A model generated the notes under the pieces. The model made no database searches. It saw only the letters and a list, made by a program, of their open reading frames with translations, and was not told the DNA's origin. Below, piece by piece: positions 54,373-62,759 of a stretch of DNA of 64,000 nucleotides. Within the stretch, counting starts at the first letter, position 1. Every line of letters begins with the position of its first letter. The position numbers and the translations under genes are program-made. Where the stretch lies: contig OZ037915.1 in the NCBI GenBank assembly GCA_964035575.1, positions 558,001 to 622,000 of the forward strand, given 5' to 3'. The stretch is from Rhynchopus sp. YZ270_cl-10 (taxonomy: Eukaryota; Euglenozoa; Diplonemea; Diplonemida; Diplonemidae).

Positions 54373-54601
54373 CACGACGGTGAAGTAACGGGTGTTACAA
54401 GTGGAGTTACAAGTGAGTTACATGTAACTTTTGTTACATGTAACTCACTTGTAACTCACTTGTAACCCACCAGTTACAACCTGATTTTGCCTGTAATTCA
54501 TGTATCCCACTTGTAACTCACTTGTAACTCACTTGTAACGGTTTTTCACTTGTAACGTTACATGTAACTTCACTTGTAATGTACTATACTTCACCGTCGT
54601 G
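54373..54601. mobile_element. Small CACGACGG-ended TIR element, 229 bp, with empty site in window
   Basis: Ends CACGACGGTGAAGTA and TACTTCACCGTCGTG; interior made of GTTACA/TGTAAC words in both directions. TG flanks both borders. The related sequence at 43,885-43,905 lacks it (CCTTGGGGGGTGGGTGG), so the insertion and 2-bp duplication can be read directly. Confidence 0.85.
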
Positions 54602-55223
54602 TGGGGGGTGGGTGGTACCCCCCCCCCCCGGGGGGGGGGGGTTCCCGGTCGCCGAAAAAGTGGTTTTATTGTTACTTTGTAACATTAAATGGAAAAACGA
54701 GCCTTCCCTTTATAAAAACAAACATCGAGCCTGTCGATACTGCGCTGCCCACAACCCTTCTGAGAGACCTTTCCGTGCACCGCATAGTGCTGTCCTTACG
54801 TCACTGTTGACCATACTTCTTTGTTCTTACCATTCCCCAATCCTCACCCCATTGCCTTACTTTTCTTGCACAACCCAAACATAAAATACAAAACGAAAAC
54901 AACTATTTATTGGAGTGATATGAAGTAGCACTTTAATCAACGCGACCGTGGGTTGCTTTCCGATGCATTCTTTAACTGGCCTAGCGAAGCGATGTCAGTT
55001 ATACGTAAAACTGCGTGAGCGAAGCGAGGGTAGTTTGAGATAAGAAACAAAGTTGCATCAGAAACAAATTGTACGATAATTCCTTTTCTGGAAAATGCAA
55101 ACTCAAAATGAAAATAGTTGAAACGTGCTGAAACGCAGCCGGTCCTGCTCATACAAAGAGTGCACGTTGAACCCACCAGAAGAGAACGAAACGGTTCACA
55201 ACCTCGAGAAAGATTCTCGAGCA

Positions 55224-56285
55224 TCACATACACACACATTGGCCCTTGATACGCCTCTGCACATATTCTGACAAAACACTGCTCGATCCGGTGACGTTGA
55301 TGCTGCATTTACGTAAGTCACAACCGTCAAGTACTCCTTTCCCAATGTGCGTCACACTCGCCCACCCAGATAAGTCAAGTGTTCTCAAAGCCTTGCAGTT
55401 GTAGAGGAAGTAGTATGGTATGTGCGTCACGCTGTTCCACCCAGATAAGTCAAGGGTTTGCAACGCGGTGCAGTTGTAGAGGAAGTAGTCCTCTATTTGC
55501 GTCACATTCTTCCACCCAGATAAGTCAAGTGTCGTCAACGAGCTGCACAGGGCCGCGAAGCAGTTTCTAATGTGCGTCACACTCGCCCACCCAGACAAGT
55601 CAAGTGTTCTCAAAGCCCTGCAGTCGTAGAGGAAGTGCATACGTATGTGCGTCACACTGCTCCACCCAGACAAGTCAACTGTCGTCAACGAGACGCAGTT
55701 GTAGAAGAATGCGTTACCGATGTGCGTCACACTGTTCCATCCAGATAAGTCAGCGGTTCTCAATTCGGTGCAGTTCTGGAGGAAGGACGTCCCTATTTGC
55801 GTCACACTGCTCCACCCAGATAAATCAACAGTGTGCAACGAGTAGCAGTCCTGGAGGAAGTACGCGAGTATGTGAGTCACAGCTGGCACACCACTGAGAT
55901 CAAGTTCTTCGAACGTGCCACGTGACAAGAATCCAGAGGGAATCTGAGCGACAACTTCCGCCTGCAGAAACAAATGAAGCAGCATGGGATCTGTCAGACC
56001 TTCGAACCTGTCTGTCGTCAGCATTGTCTCACCCAAGTCACGAAGAGCTGCAATGGCGTCGTACTTCTGCGACTTCGTCTTCGTCAGCACAACTGTGTCC
56101 CCAGCACTCAGCTGCGTCGTGTCGTCTCCGTCAGCCAGCACCTTCCCTCCAAAGCTCATGTCAAAGCTGTCTTCGCACAACTCTGCTGCAGACGCCACCT
56201 TCTGCCGTATGTCCGCAATTGTATCATCCACACCCACATCGACTGTGTACTTCTCTCCGTCTGAGGTCTCCACACATATTTCCAT
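55224..56285 (-). CDS. Ubiquitin-like/BspA-LRR/CaaX protein 5, 353 residues
   Basis: Eight LRRs. The middle unit ASVTHIRNCFAALCSSLTTL has the final-repeat type start (ASVTH) placed internally, a sign of unit shuffling. The ubiquitin-like domain is intact (MEICVETSDG to VVLTK), and the linker reads QKYDAIAAL as in gene 3. It ends RRIKGQCVCM, like gene 3. Upstream (56,383-56,560) is a copy of the spacer found between LRR gene 3 and the FN3 gene, not the U block. The open frame to 56,750 is this spacer plus the 3' flank of gene 6 and is rejected. Confidence 0.9.
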   Translation of the reverse strand: MEICVETSDGEKYTVDVGVDDTIADIRQKVASAAELCEDSFDMSFGGKVLADGDDTTQLSAGDTVVLTKTKSQKYDAIAALRDLGETMLTTDRFEGLTDPMLLHLFLQAEVVAQIPSGFLSRGTFEELDLSGVPAVTHILAYFLQDCYSLHTVDLSGWSSVTQIGTSFLQNCTELRTADLSGWNSVTHIGNAFFYNCVSLTTVDLSGWSSVTHIRMHFLYDCRALRTLDLSGWASVTHIRNCFAALCSSLTTLDLSGWKNVTQIEDYFLYNCTALQTLDLSGWNSVTHIPYYFLYNCKALRTLDLSGWASVTHIGKGVLDGCDLRKCSINVTGSSSVLSEYVQRRIKGQCVCM

Positions 56286-56598
56286 GGTTTTGTGTCTCTC
56301 TGTTTTGTGCAGGTGTTTTCGGTGGGGGAAGAAGAAACAGCAACAAGGAAAGGGACGTGGGACAACGACCTTCATCAAAGAGCATGAAGAGAGATCAGAG
56401 CAACGACTGCAATGGTGAATAGTGTAAATAACGTCTTGTCGTGTTTCTGGTTTATGGGGTGCTGTGGTGTGTTTGCAAGGGGGGAGAATAATGCTCAAAG
56501 GAGGTCGTTTTTTTTGTCGAAAGTAAAAATGCAAAACTGAAAAGGTTGTTGTTTGAACGTCGTAATGACCAGCTGACCTTGGCATAGATTCTCGTGGA
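56286..56598. other. Spacer between LRR genes 6 and 5
   Basis: Copy of 40,293-40,500 (see that entry) followed by the LRR 3' flank. A short CCTTCATCAAAGAGCATGAA string at its left edge is a joint of FN3-gene-like and spacer sequence. Confidence 0.7.
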
Positions 56599-58404
56599 TC
56601 ACATACACACACATTCGCGCTTGGTACGCCTGTGCACATATTCTGACAAAACACTGCTCGATCCGGTGACGTTGGTGCGGCATTTACGTAAGTTACAGTC
56701 GTAGAGTCCGCGTTCAAGACACCGAACACTCGCCCACCCAGACAAGTCAAGGGTTCTCAAAGCTTTGCAGTCGGAGAGGAAGTAGTTTGGTATGTGCGTC
56801 ACACTGCCCCACCCAGATAAGTCAAGGGTTCTCAAAGCGATGCAGTTCTGGAGGAAGTAGATTCCTACTTGAATCACATTGGTCCACCCAGACAAGTCAA
56901 GTGTTCTCAAAGCCTTGCAGTTGTAGAGGAATTGGTTCGGTATGCGCGTCACATTGGTCCATCCAGACAGGTCAAGGGTTTGCAATCCGTGGCAGTGATG
57001 GAGACAGCCGTCCCCTATTTGCGTCACATTCTTCCACCCAGATACGTCAAGTGTCGTCAACGAGCTGCAGCAGTAGAAGAATCGCACCCCTATTTGCATC
57101 ACATTGCTCCACCCAGATAAGTCAACGGTTGACAAAGCCCAGCAGTCGTAGAGGAAGTCATTTGATATGTGCGTCACGCTACTCCACCCAGATAAGTCAA
57201 CGGTTCGCAATGCGGTGCAGTTCTGGAGGAAGCCGTCCCCTATTTGCCTCACATTCTTCCACCCAGATAAGTCCAGTGTCGTCAACGAGCTCCGGTTGTA
57301 GAAGAATGCGTTATCGATGCGCGTCACATTGGTCCACCCAGACAAGTTAACGGTTCTCAATGCGGTGCAGTCCTGGAGGAAGCCGTCCCCTATTTGCGTC
57401 ACATTCTTCCACCCAGATACGTCAAGCGTCGTCAACGAGGTGCAGGCACAGACGAATTGCTTACCAATGTGCGTCACACTCGCCCACCCAGACAAGTCAA
57501 GGGTTTTCAATGCGGTGTACAACTCGAGGAAGCCGTCCTCTATGTGCGTCACATTGCTCCACCCAGATAAGTCAAGGGTTGACAAAGCCTTGCAGTCGTA
57601 GAGGAAGTAATTTGAAAGGTGCGTCAGACTCGCCCACCCAGACAAGTCAAGGGTTCGCAATGCGGTACATCCGTAGAAGAAGCTGTCCCCTATGTGCGTC
57701 ACATTGTTCCACCCAGATAAATCAAGTGTCGTCAACGAGGTGCAGTTGTAGAAGAATCGCATCCCTATTTGTCTCACGCTGCTCCACCCAGATAAGTCAA
57801 GTGTCGTCAACGAGTCGCAGTTGTAGAAGAATTCGATACCGATGTGCGTCGCACTGCTCCACCCAGATAAGTCAACGGTTCTCATTCTGCTGTACTTGAG
57901 GAAGCACGCCCCTATTCGCACCACGTTAATCCACCCAGATAAATGAACGGTGTGCAATGACCTGCAGTTGGAGAGGAAGGAGTCGGGTATGTGAGTCACA
58001 GCTGGCACACCACTGAGATCAAGTTCTTCGAACGTGCCACGTGACAAGAATCCAGAGGGAATCTCAGTGACAACTTCCGCCTGCAGAAACAAATGAAGCA
58101 GCATGGGATCTGTCAGACCTTCGAACCTGTCTGTCGTCAGCATTGTCTCACCCAAGTCACGAAGAGCTGCAATGGCGTCGTCCTTCTGCGACTTCGTCTT
58201 CGTCAGCACAACTGTGTCCCCAGCACTCAGCTGCGTCGTGTCGTCTCCGTCAGCCAGCACCTTCCCTCCAAAGCTCATGTCAAAGCTGTCTTCGCACAAC
58301 TCTGCTGCAGACGCCACCTTCTGCCGTATGTCCGCAATTGTATCATCCACACCCACATCGACTGTGTACTTCTCTCCGTCTGAGGTCTCCACACATATTT
58401 CCAT
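56599..58404 (-). CDS. Ubiquitin-like/BspA-LRR/CaaX protein 6, 601 residues, longest member
   Basis: Eighteen LRRs, the largest array here. Unusual units include HLSGWINVVRIGACFLKYSR (short), ASLTHLSNYF and TNVIQVGIYF. The last unit is ASVRCLERGLYDCNLRKC instead of ASVTHIGKGVLDGC, and the cap reads CRTNVTGSSSVLS rather than CSINVTGSSS. It still ends RTKRECVCM. The ubiquitin-like domain is the same as in gene 1. The start is at 58,404 by paralogue agreement; the frame open to 58,782 runs through a TA-flanked MITE and is not coding. Confidence 0.9.
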   Translation of the reverse strand: MEICVETSDGEKYTVDVGVDDTIADIRQKVASAAELCEDSFDMSFGGKVLADGDDTTQLSAGDTVVLTKTKSQKDDAIAALRDLGETMLTTDRFEGLTDPMLLHLFLQAEVVTEIPSGFLSRGTFEELDLSGVPAVTHIPDSFLSNCRSLHTVHLSGWINVVRIGACFLKYSRMRTVDLSGWSSATHIGIEFFYNCDSLTTLDLSGWSSVRQIGMRFFYNCTSLTTLDLSGWNNVTHIGDSFFYGCTALRTLDLSGWASLTHLSNYFLYDCKALSTLDLSGWSNVTHIEDGFLELYTALKTLDLSGWASVTHIGKQFVCACTSLTTLDVSGWKNVTQIGDGFLQDCTALRTVNLSGWTNVTRIDNAFFYNRSSLTTLDLSGWKNVRQIGDGFLQNCTALRTVDLSGWSSVTHISNDFLYDCWALSTVDLSGWSNVMQIGVRFFYCCSSLTTLDVSGWKNVTQIGDGCLHHCHGLQTLDLSGWTNVTRIPNQFLYNCKALRTLDLSGWTNVIQVGIYFLQNCIALRTLDLSGWGSVTHIPNYFLSDCKALRTLDLSGWASVRCLERGLYDCNLRKCRTNVTGSSSVLSEYVHRRTKRECVCM

Positions 58405-58465
58405 GGTTTTGTGTCTCTCTGTTTTGTGCAGGTCTTTTCGGTGAGGGAAGAAGAAACAACAAAAA

Positions 58466-59310
58466 GGTAAGGGATACGTGGAACACATATCCTCATTGTT
58501 GTAGCTCAAATTTGAACCGGACACAGTGGAGCTACCACGACTTAAACTATTTACCGACCCTCCCCCTTGAAATTGTCCCCCCTGGGGGAAAAAGTGAGGG
58601 GGGGACAATATCACGTACGGCAAAAAGGGGGGACAATTTCTCGTACTGTAGGGGGGTGGCCGTTTTGGTGTGAAGAAGGGAGAGCAAAGGTTGTCCCCGC
58701 GACTCCCTTGAAATTGTCCCCCCCTGCCTTGAAATTGTCCGTCGGGGCAAAATACCGGTTTTTTGGGGGGGGACAATTTCACGGGGGAGGGTCGGTACTG
58801 GTAAATCTACTGGTTCAAATTTTACAGTAAACTGACTGGCAGTGCCAGTAAAATGACACCAACAGAGTGCAGACCAATGTGCTAAAAGGAGGGATGTGCG
58901 GGTGTGGTGTGCAAGAGACAACAAACAGTTACAAGGGGGGAGGTCTTTTGTTCTGTTTTGAAAGCTTTGGTGCATCATCACTGAACTTTAGCAGCGCCTG
59001 CATGATACCCCACACCGGCAGGGAAGTGGTTGAAACACACTGCTTTGACACAACATCAAAAAAGGGGTACGGGGACACACTGTCACAAACAGGAAGATAT
59101 CAAACGAAACATTGCCAGTGAAAGGCCATAGTATTCCCGCCCCAGCCTTCCGCTCAATATCCTCACACATTACATGTGGGGAAAAAGAAGATTCCAACTA
59201 AAACCTGACCAAGATCGAGTCTCTGAGTCTCAGGACAAAGTGACCCCAGCGTAAAGAGCGTGGGCCTCGAAGAAGCAGAAAGCGAGGAAGAAAATGAAGT
59301 TATTAATGCA
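58466..59310 (-). repeat. Conserved LRR upstream block, copy U3 (with MITE insertion)
   Basis: Matches U1 through the region past CATGTGGGGAAAAAGAAGAT and GAAGTTATTAAT, where U1 joins the LRR gene 2 flank and this copy continues into unique sequence. Interrupted by the element at 58,554-58,795. Confidence 0.8.
58554..58795. mobile_element. TA-flanked MITE, 242 bp, inserted in a U block
   Basis: Ends CCGACCCTCCCCCTTGAAAT and CACGGGGGAGGGTCGG with GACAATTTC words facing each other. TA flanks both ends (58,552-58,553; 58,796-58,797). The uninterrupted site is visible at about 61,580 (ACTATTTACTGGTAAA). TA duplication and TIRs are typical of Tc1/mariner-type MITEs. Confidence 0.9.
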
Positions 59311-60127
59311 GGCACCTCCGACTGACCCACGTACGATGCCAGCCATCCGGATGAAAGCACAAGTACCCTGCGGCCAACAACAGAAGATGTAAAAAGGAAA
59401 CCTAATGACTGGCCCGTACCGTAAGAGAACGAGGGCGGTTCACAACCGCTCGACAGCCGGCGGCCCACCTTCCGTTGAAGAGTTGTGAGCTTACAGGTAC
59501 TGCAGTTCGCTGCACCCAACGATTGGTGCACGATAGTCTACACAAGAGAGCAGAAACCCAAAAACACAAAAACACAAAAAGGGGTGGGCGGGGGGGGTCA
59601 ACATCTCTCTTGGCGCCCCATGCTGTACCGACAGTTGGGCCTCACCCTTTCTCTTAGGGATATACATGGACGTCCTTACAGGCAGCACACCCGTAACCCA
59701 AGGCGTGGCAGAGAGACTCCGCAGAGCGACTCTGGCCTGACCGCTGGCCATTTATGCTCCGGGTGCGAGCACCCATCATAGCATAGGGGGGCCAGCCTGA
59801 CCCAGCATTAAAATACCCTGCCAGGGTGAACTTGCATAAAAGAGGGCAGGGGCGTTTAGACCCTGAGGACTAGGGGAAGTCCCGCATGCCCCAACAGAAA
59901 GACAAAGGCTATGCACTGGTGATAAAGGAGAGGCAGGGTTGCTGAAAAACAAAAAGACCCCGAAGGCACAAAAACGCCCCGCATACCCCTCCTCGCCTCC
60001 TGTATTGTAATCTCTCAGGTAGGAGACATCGGTTCGAGCGGTCAACACCTTCATAGAGTTTCTGGAGGAACGGACCCCCGGATGCAATTTAAGGTCCAGC
60101 CCAGGACCAAATAAAAGAAAGGTTTAT

Positions 60128-60185
60128 AAGATGACTCCAAGCCTTTGGAAACCTTTTATTGTTTAGTTGTGATCCTATTCACCTT
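60128..60185 (-). repeat. Hairpin repeat family A, copy A9
   Basis: Same as A3 (AAGATGACTCCAAGCCTTTG ... TATTCACCTT). Part of the 60,110-60,318 block that matches 12,967-13,195 inside the PAP2 intron. Confidence 0.75.
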
Positions 60186-60276
60186 AAAATACTTTGAAGC
60201 AAGCAAAAGTGTGAAAATACGGCAGGTCATACGGAGAACAATATCCTAGAATGCAAAGGGGGAAAAAAAGGTCGAT

Positions 60277-60309
60277 AAGATGACCATAAGCCTCTCGCGT
60301 AGTCACCTT
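60277..60309 (-). repeat. Hairpin repeat family A, copy A10
   Basis: AAGATGACCATAAGCCTCTC then GCGTAGTCACCTT; counterpart of A4 in the duplicated block. Confidence 0.75.
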
Positions 60310-60453
60310 TTATTCACATTCACATTGTGGTGGAGGGGTGTATGCAATGGGGATAATGCTAAAAGGAGGTCCTTCTTTTGGTGTCGAAAGTAAAAATGCA
60401 AAAGTGAAAGTTTTTCTTTGAACGCAGCTAACCTCGAGAAAGATTCTCGTGCA

Positions 60454-61437
60454 TCACATACACACACATTCGCGCTTGGCACGCCTGTGCACATATTCTG
60501 ACACAACACTGCTCGATCCGGTGACGTTGATGCTGCATTTACGTAAGTTACAATCGTTAAGTACTCCTTGCCCTATGTGCGTCACACTCGCCCACCCAGA
60601 TAAGTCAAGGGTTCTCAAAGCGCTGCAGTTGTAGAGGAAGTGGTTTGGTATGTGCGTAACATTGCTCCATCCAGATAAGTCAAGGGTTCTCAATGCGGTG
60701 CAGTTCTGGAGGAAGCGTTCCCCTACTTGCATCACATTCTTCCACCCAGATAAGTCAAGTGTCGTCAACGAGGTGCAGTTGTAGAAGAATCGCGCCCCTA
60801 TTTGCCTCACACTGCTCCACCCAGATAAGTCAACGGTTCTCAAATCCCTGCAGAAGGAGAGGAAGCAGTCCTCTATGTGCGTCACATTGTTCCACCCAGA
60901 TAAGTCAACGGTTCGCAATGAGGGGCACTGGAGGAAGTAGTCCCCTATGTGCGTTACAGCATTCCACCCAGATACGTCCAGTGTCGTCAATGAGGTGCAG
61001 CTGTACAAGAAGTAGTCGTCTATTTGAGTCACAGCCCGCACACCACTGAGATCAAGTTCTTCGAACGTGCCACGTGACAAGAATCCAGAGTGAATCTCAG
61101 TGACAACTTCCGCCTGCAGAAACAAATGAATCAGCATGGGATCTGTCAGATCTTTAAACCTGTCTGTAGTCAGATTTGTCTCACCCAAGTCACGAAGAGC
61201 TGCAATGGCGTCGTCCTTCTGCGACTTCGTCTTCGTCAGCACAACTGTGTCCCCAGCACTCAGCTGCGTCGTGTCGTCTCCGTCAGCCAGCACCTTCCCT
61301 CCAAAGCTCATGTCAAAGCTGTCTTCGCACAACTCTGCTGCAGACGCCACCTTCTGCCGTATGTCCGCAATTGTATCATCTACACCCACATCGACTGTGT
61401 ACTTCTCTCCGTCTGAGGTCTTCACACATATTTCCAT
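60454..61437 (-). CDS. Ubiquitin-like/BspA-LRR/CaaX protein 7, 327 residues
   Basis: Seven LRRs, beginning with the SGVRAVTQIDDYFLYSC variant shared with gene 3. The ubiquitin-like domain has one change (MEICVKTSDG for MEICVETSDG). The final unit ends GQGVLNDCNLRKC, then CSINVTGSSS...RRAKRECVCM. It lies directly downstream of U block U4 and its 3' end is next to the duplicated intron hairpins. The linker has LGETNLTTDRFK, as in gene 4 (LGETNLTTDRFE). Confidence 0.9.
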   Translation of the reverse strand: MEICVKTSDGEKYTVDVGVDDTIADIRQKVASAAELCEDSFDMSFGGKVLADGDDTTQLSAGDTVVLTKTKSQKDDAIAALRDLGETNLTTDRFKDLTDPMLIHLFLQAEVVTEIHSGFLSRGTFEELDLSGVRAVTQIDDYFLYSCTSLTTLDVSGWNAVTHIGDYFLQCPSLRTVDLSGWNNVTHIEDCFLSFCRDLRTVDLSGWSSVRQIGARFFYNCTSLTTLDLSGWKNVMQVGERFLQNCTALRTLDLSGWSNVTHIPNHFLYNCSALRTLDLSGWASVTHIGQGVLNDCNLRKCSINVTGSSSVVSEYVHRRAKRECVCM

Positions 61438-61497
61438 GGTTTTGTGTCTCTCTGTTTTGTGCAGGTGTTTTCGGTGAGGGAAAAAGAAACAACAACA

Positions 61498-61975
61498 AGG
61501 TAAGGATACATGGAACACATATCCTCATTGTCGTAGCTCAAATTTGAACCGGACACAGTGGAGCTACCACGACTGAAACTATTTACTGGTAAAGCTACTG
61601 GTTCAAATTTTACAGTAAACTGACTGGCAGTGCCAGTAAAATGACACCAACAGAGTGCAGGCCAATGTGCTAAAAGGAGGGATGTGCGGGTGTGGTGTGC
61701 AAAAGACAGCAAACAGTTACAAGGGGAGAGGTCTTTTGTTTTGTTTTGAAAGCTTTGGTGCATCAGCACTGCACTTAAGCAGCGCCTGCATGATACCCCA
61801 CACCGGCAGGGAAGTGGTTGAAACACACTGCTTTGACACAACATCAAAAAAGGGGTACGGGGGCACACTGTCACAGATATCAAACGAAACATTGCCAGTG
61901 AAAGGCCATAGTATTCCCGCCCCAGCCTTCCGCTCAATATCCTCACTATCGTTTCCCACTCCATTCGGTTTTCTT
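61498..61975 (-). repeat. Conserved LRR upstream block, copy U4
   Basis: Like U2, ends CACTATCGTTTCCCACTCCA then TTCGGTTTTCTTTA, and lacks a 9-base AACAGGAAG word (after TGTCAC) present in the other copies. Confidence 0.8.
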
Positions 61976-61977
61976 TA

Positions 61978-62680
61978 GGGTAGTGTAACTTTTTCGGTCT
62001 GTTACCGTTATTATGGTGTTCGAAAAAACCGGCGGGCGGCGGAGAAAAAAAGTTATGAAGAAAAAAAAGTTTTACCAGGGGAAAAAAAGTTATGAAGAGA
62101 TTTTCTTACATTTTTCCAGAGTTTTCTTCGTTTTTTTGTGTTTTCTCTTTGTCATGTTGGCTGGGTACCTAGGTTCCTGGACACCGGGTGCCCGGTTCCC
62201 AGAACGGCTGGGTACCAGAAAGTTATAGGTACTACAGTGTGTACAGTGTACAGTGTACAGTGTACAGTGTACAGTGTACAGTGTACAGTGTACAGTGTAC
62301 AGTGTACAGTGTACAGTGTACAGTGTACAGTGTACAGTGTACAGTGTACAGTGTACAGTGTACAGTGTACAGTGTACAGTGTACAGTGTACAGTGTACAG
62401 TGTACAGTGTACAGTGTACAGTGTACAGTGTACAGTGTACACAGCGTACAAGAAAACACTTGTGAAGGAAAACGACCTTTCTCTCGAGAAAAAATTGCTT
62501 ACTCACCAAGTGATCGTGAGGTGCTATGGGTATGGGCCCTGTACAGCCCCACCCACATCTTTCCTATAGAACCTCTTCATAACTTTTTTCCCTAGGTACT
62601 TTCTACATAACTTTTTTTTCTTGGTTTTCAAAAAATCCGGCGGGCGGTAACGGTAACAGGCTGAATAAGTTACACTACCC
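61978..62680. mobile_element. TIR element flanked by TA carrying a 7-bp satellite, 703 bp
   Basis: Ends GGGTAGTGTAACTT and AAGTTACACTACCC, continuing through CTGTTACCGTTA/TAACGGTAACAG and CCGGCGGGCGG on both sides; TA at both borders. U2 at 43,771-43,776 shows the uninterrupted neighbourhood (TTTCTTTACTTTGG). Inner AAAAGTTATGAAG words also face each other. Confidence 0.8.
62237..62443. repeat. (CAGTGTA)n satellite, about 30 units
   Basis: Pure 7-bp tandem array in the centre of the TIR element. Opens frames on both strands that are not genes. Confidence 0.95.
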
Positions 62681-62759
62681 TAAAAGAAGTATTTTCATCA
62701 TAATATTATGCAATCAATAAATTGATAGTATATGGTGAGGGATCTTCAAAAGAAATAAA

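Larger units (their letters stand above)
50319..55223. other. 4.9 kb repeat-rich region up to LRR gene 5
   Basis: Unresolved GC-mixed sequence (50,320-51,600) with short open frames on both strands, the right part of the 4.2 kb TIR element, repeat E3, an unassigned 52,390-53,640 stretch with minus-strand frames (for example YEVVHRWHRILTHFVESMNF) that could be a decayed transposase, the duplicated 180-bp block, a 5-bp satellite, an element hosting a small TIR insertion (54,162-54,710), then the LRR 3' flank. No intact gene found. Confidence 0.5.
58405..60453. other. 2 kb gap: U block, MITE, unique region, duplicated intron hairpins
   Basis: U3 with its MITE (58,466-59,310), then 59,310-60,110, which is unique in the window with no clear gene (weak frames both strands), then a copy of the PAP2 intron hairpin pair (60,110-60,318) and the LRR gene 7 3' flank. 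Confidence 0.55.

Noticed and set aside
58405-58782. N-terminal extension of LRR protein 6
   Set aside because: Runs through a U block and a TA-flanked MITE; paralogues agree only from MEICVE.
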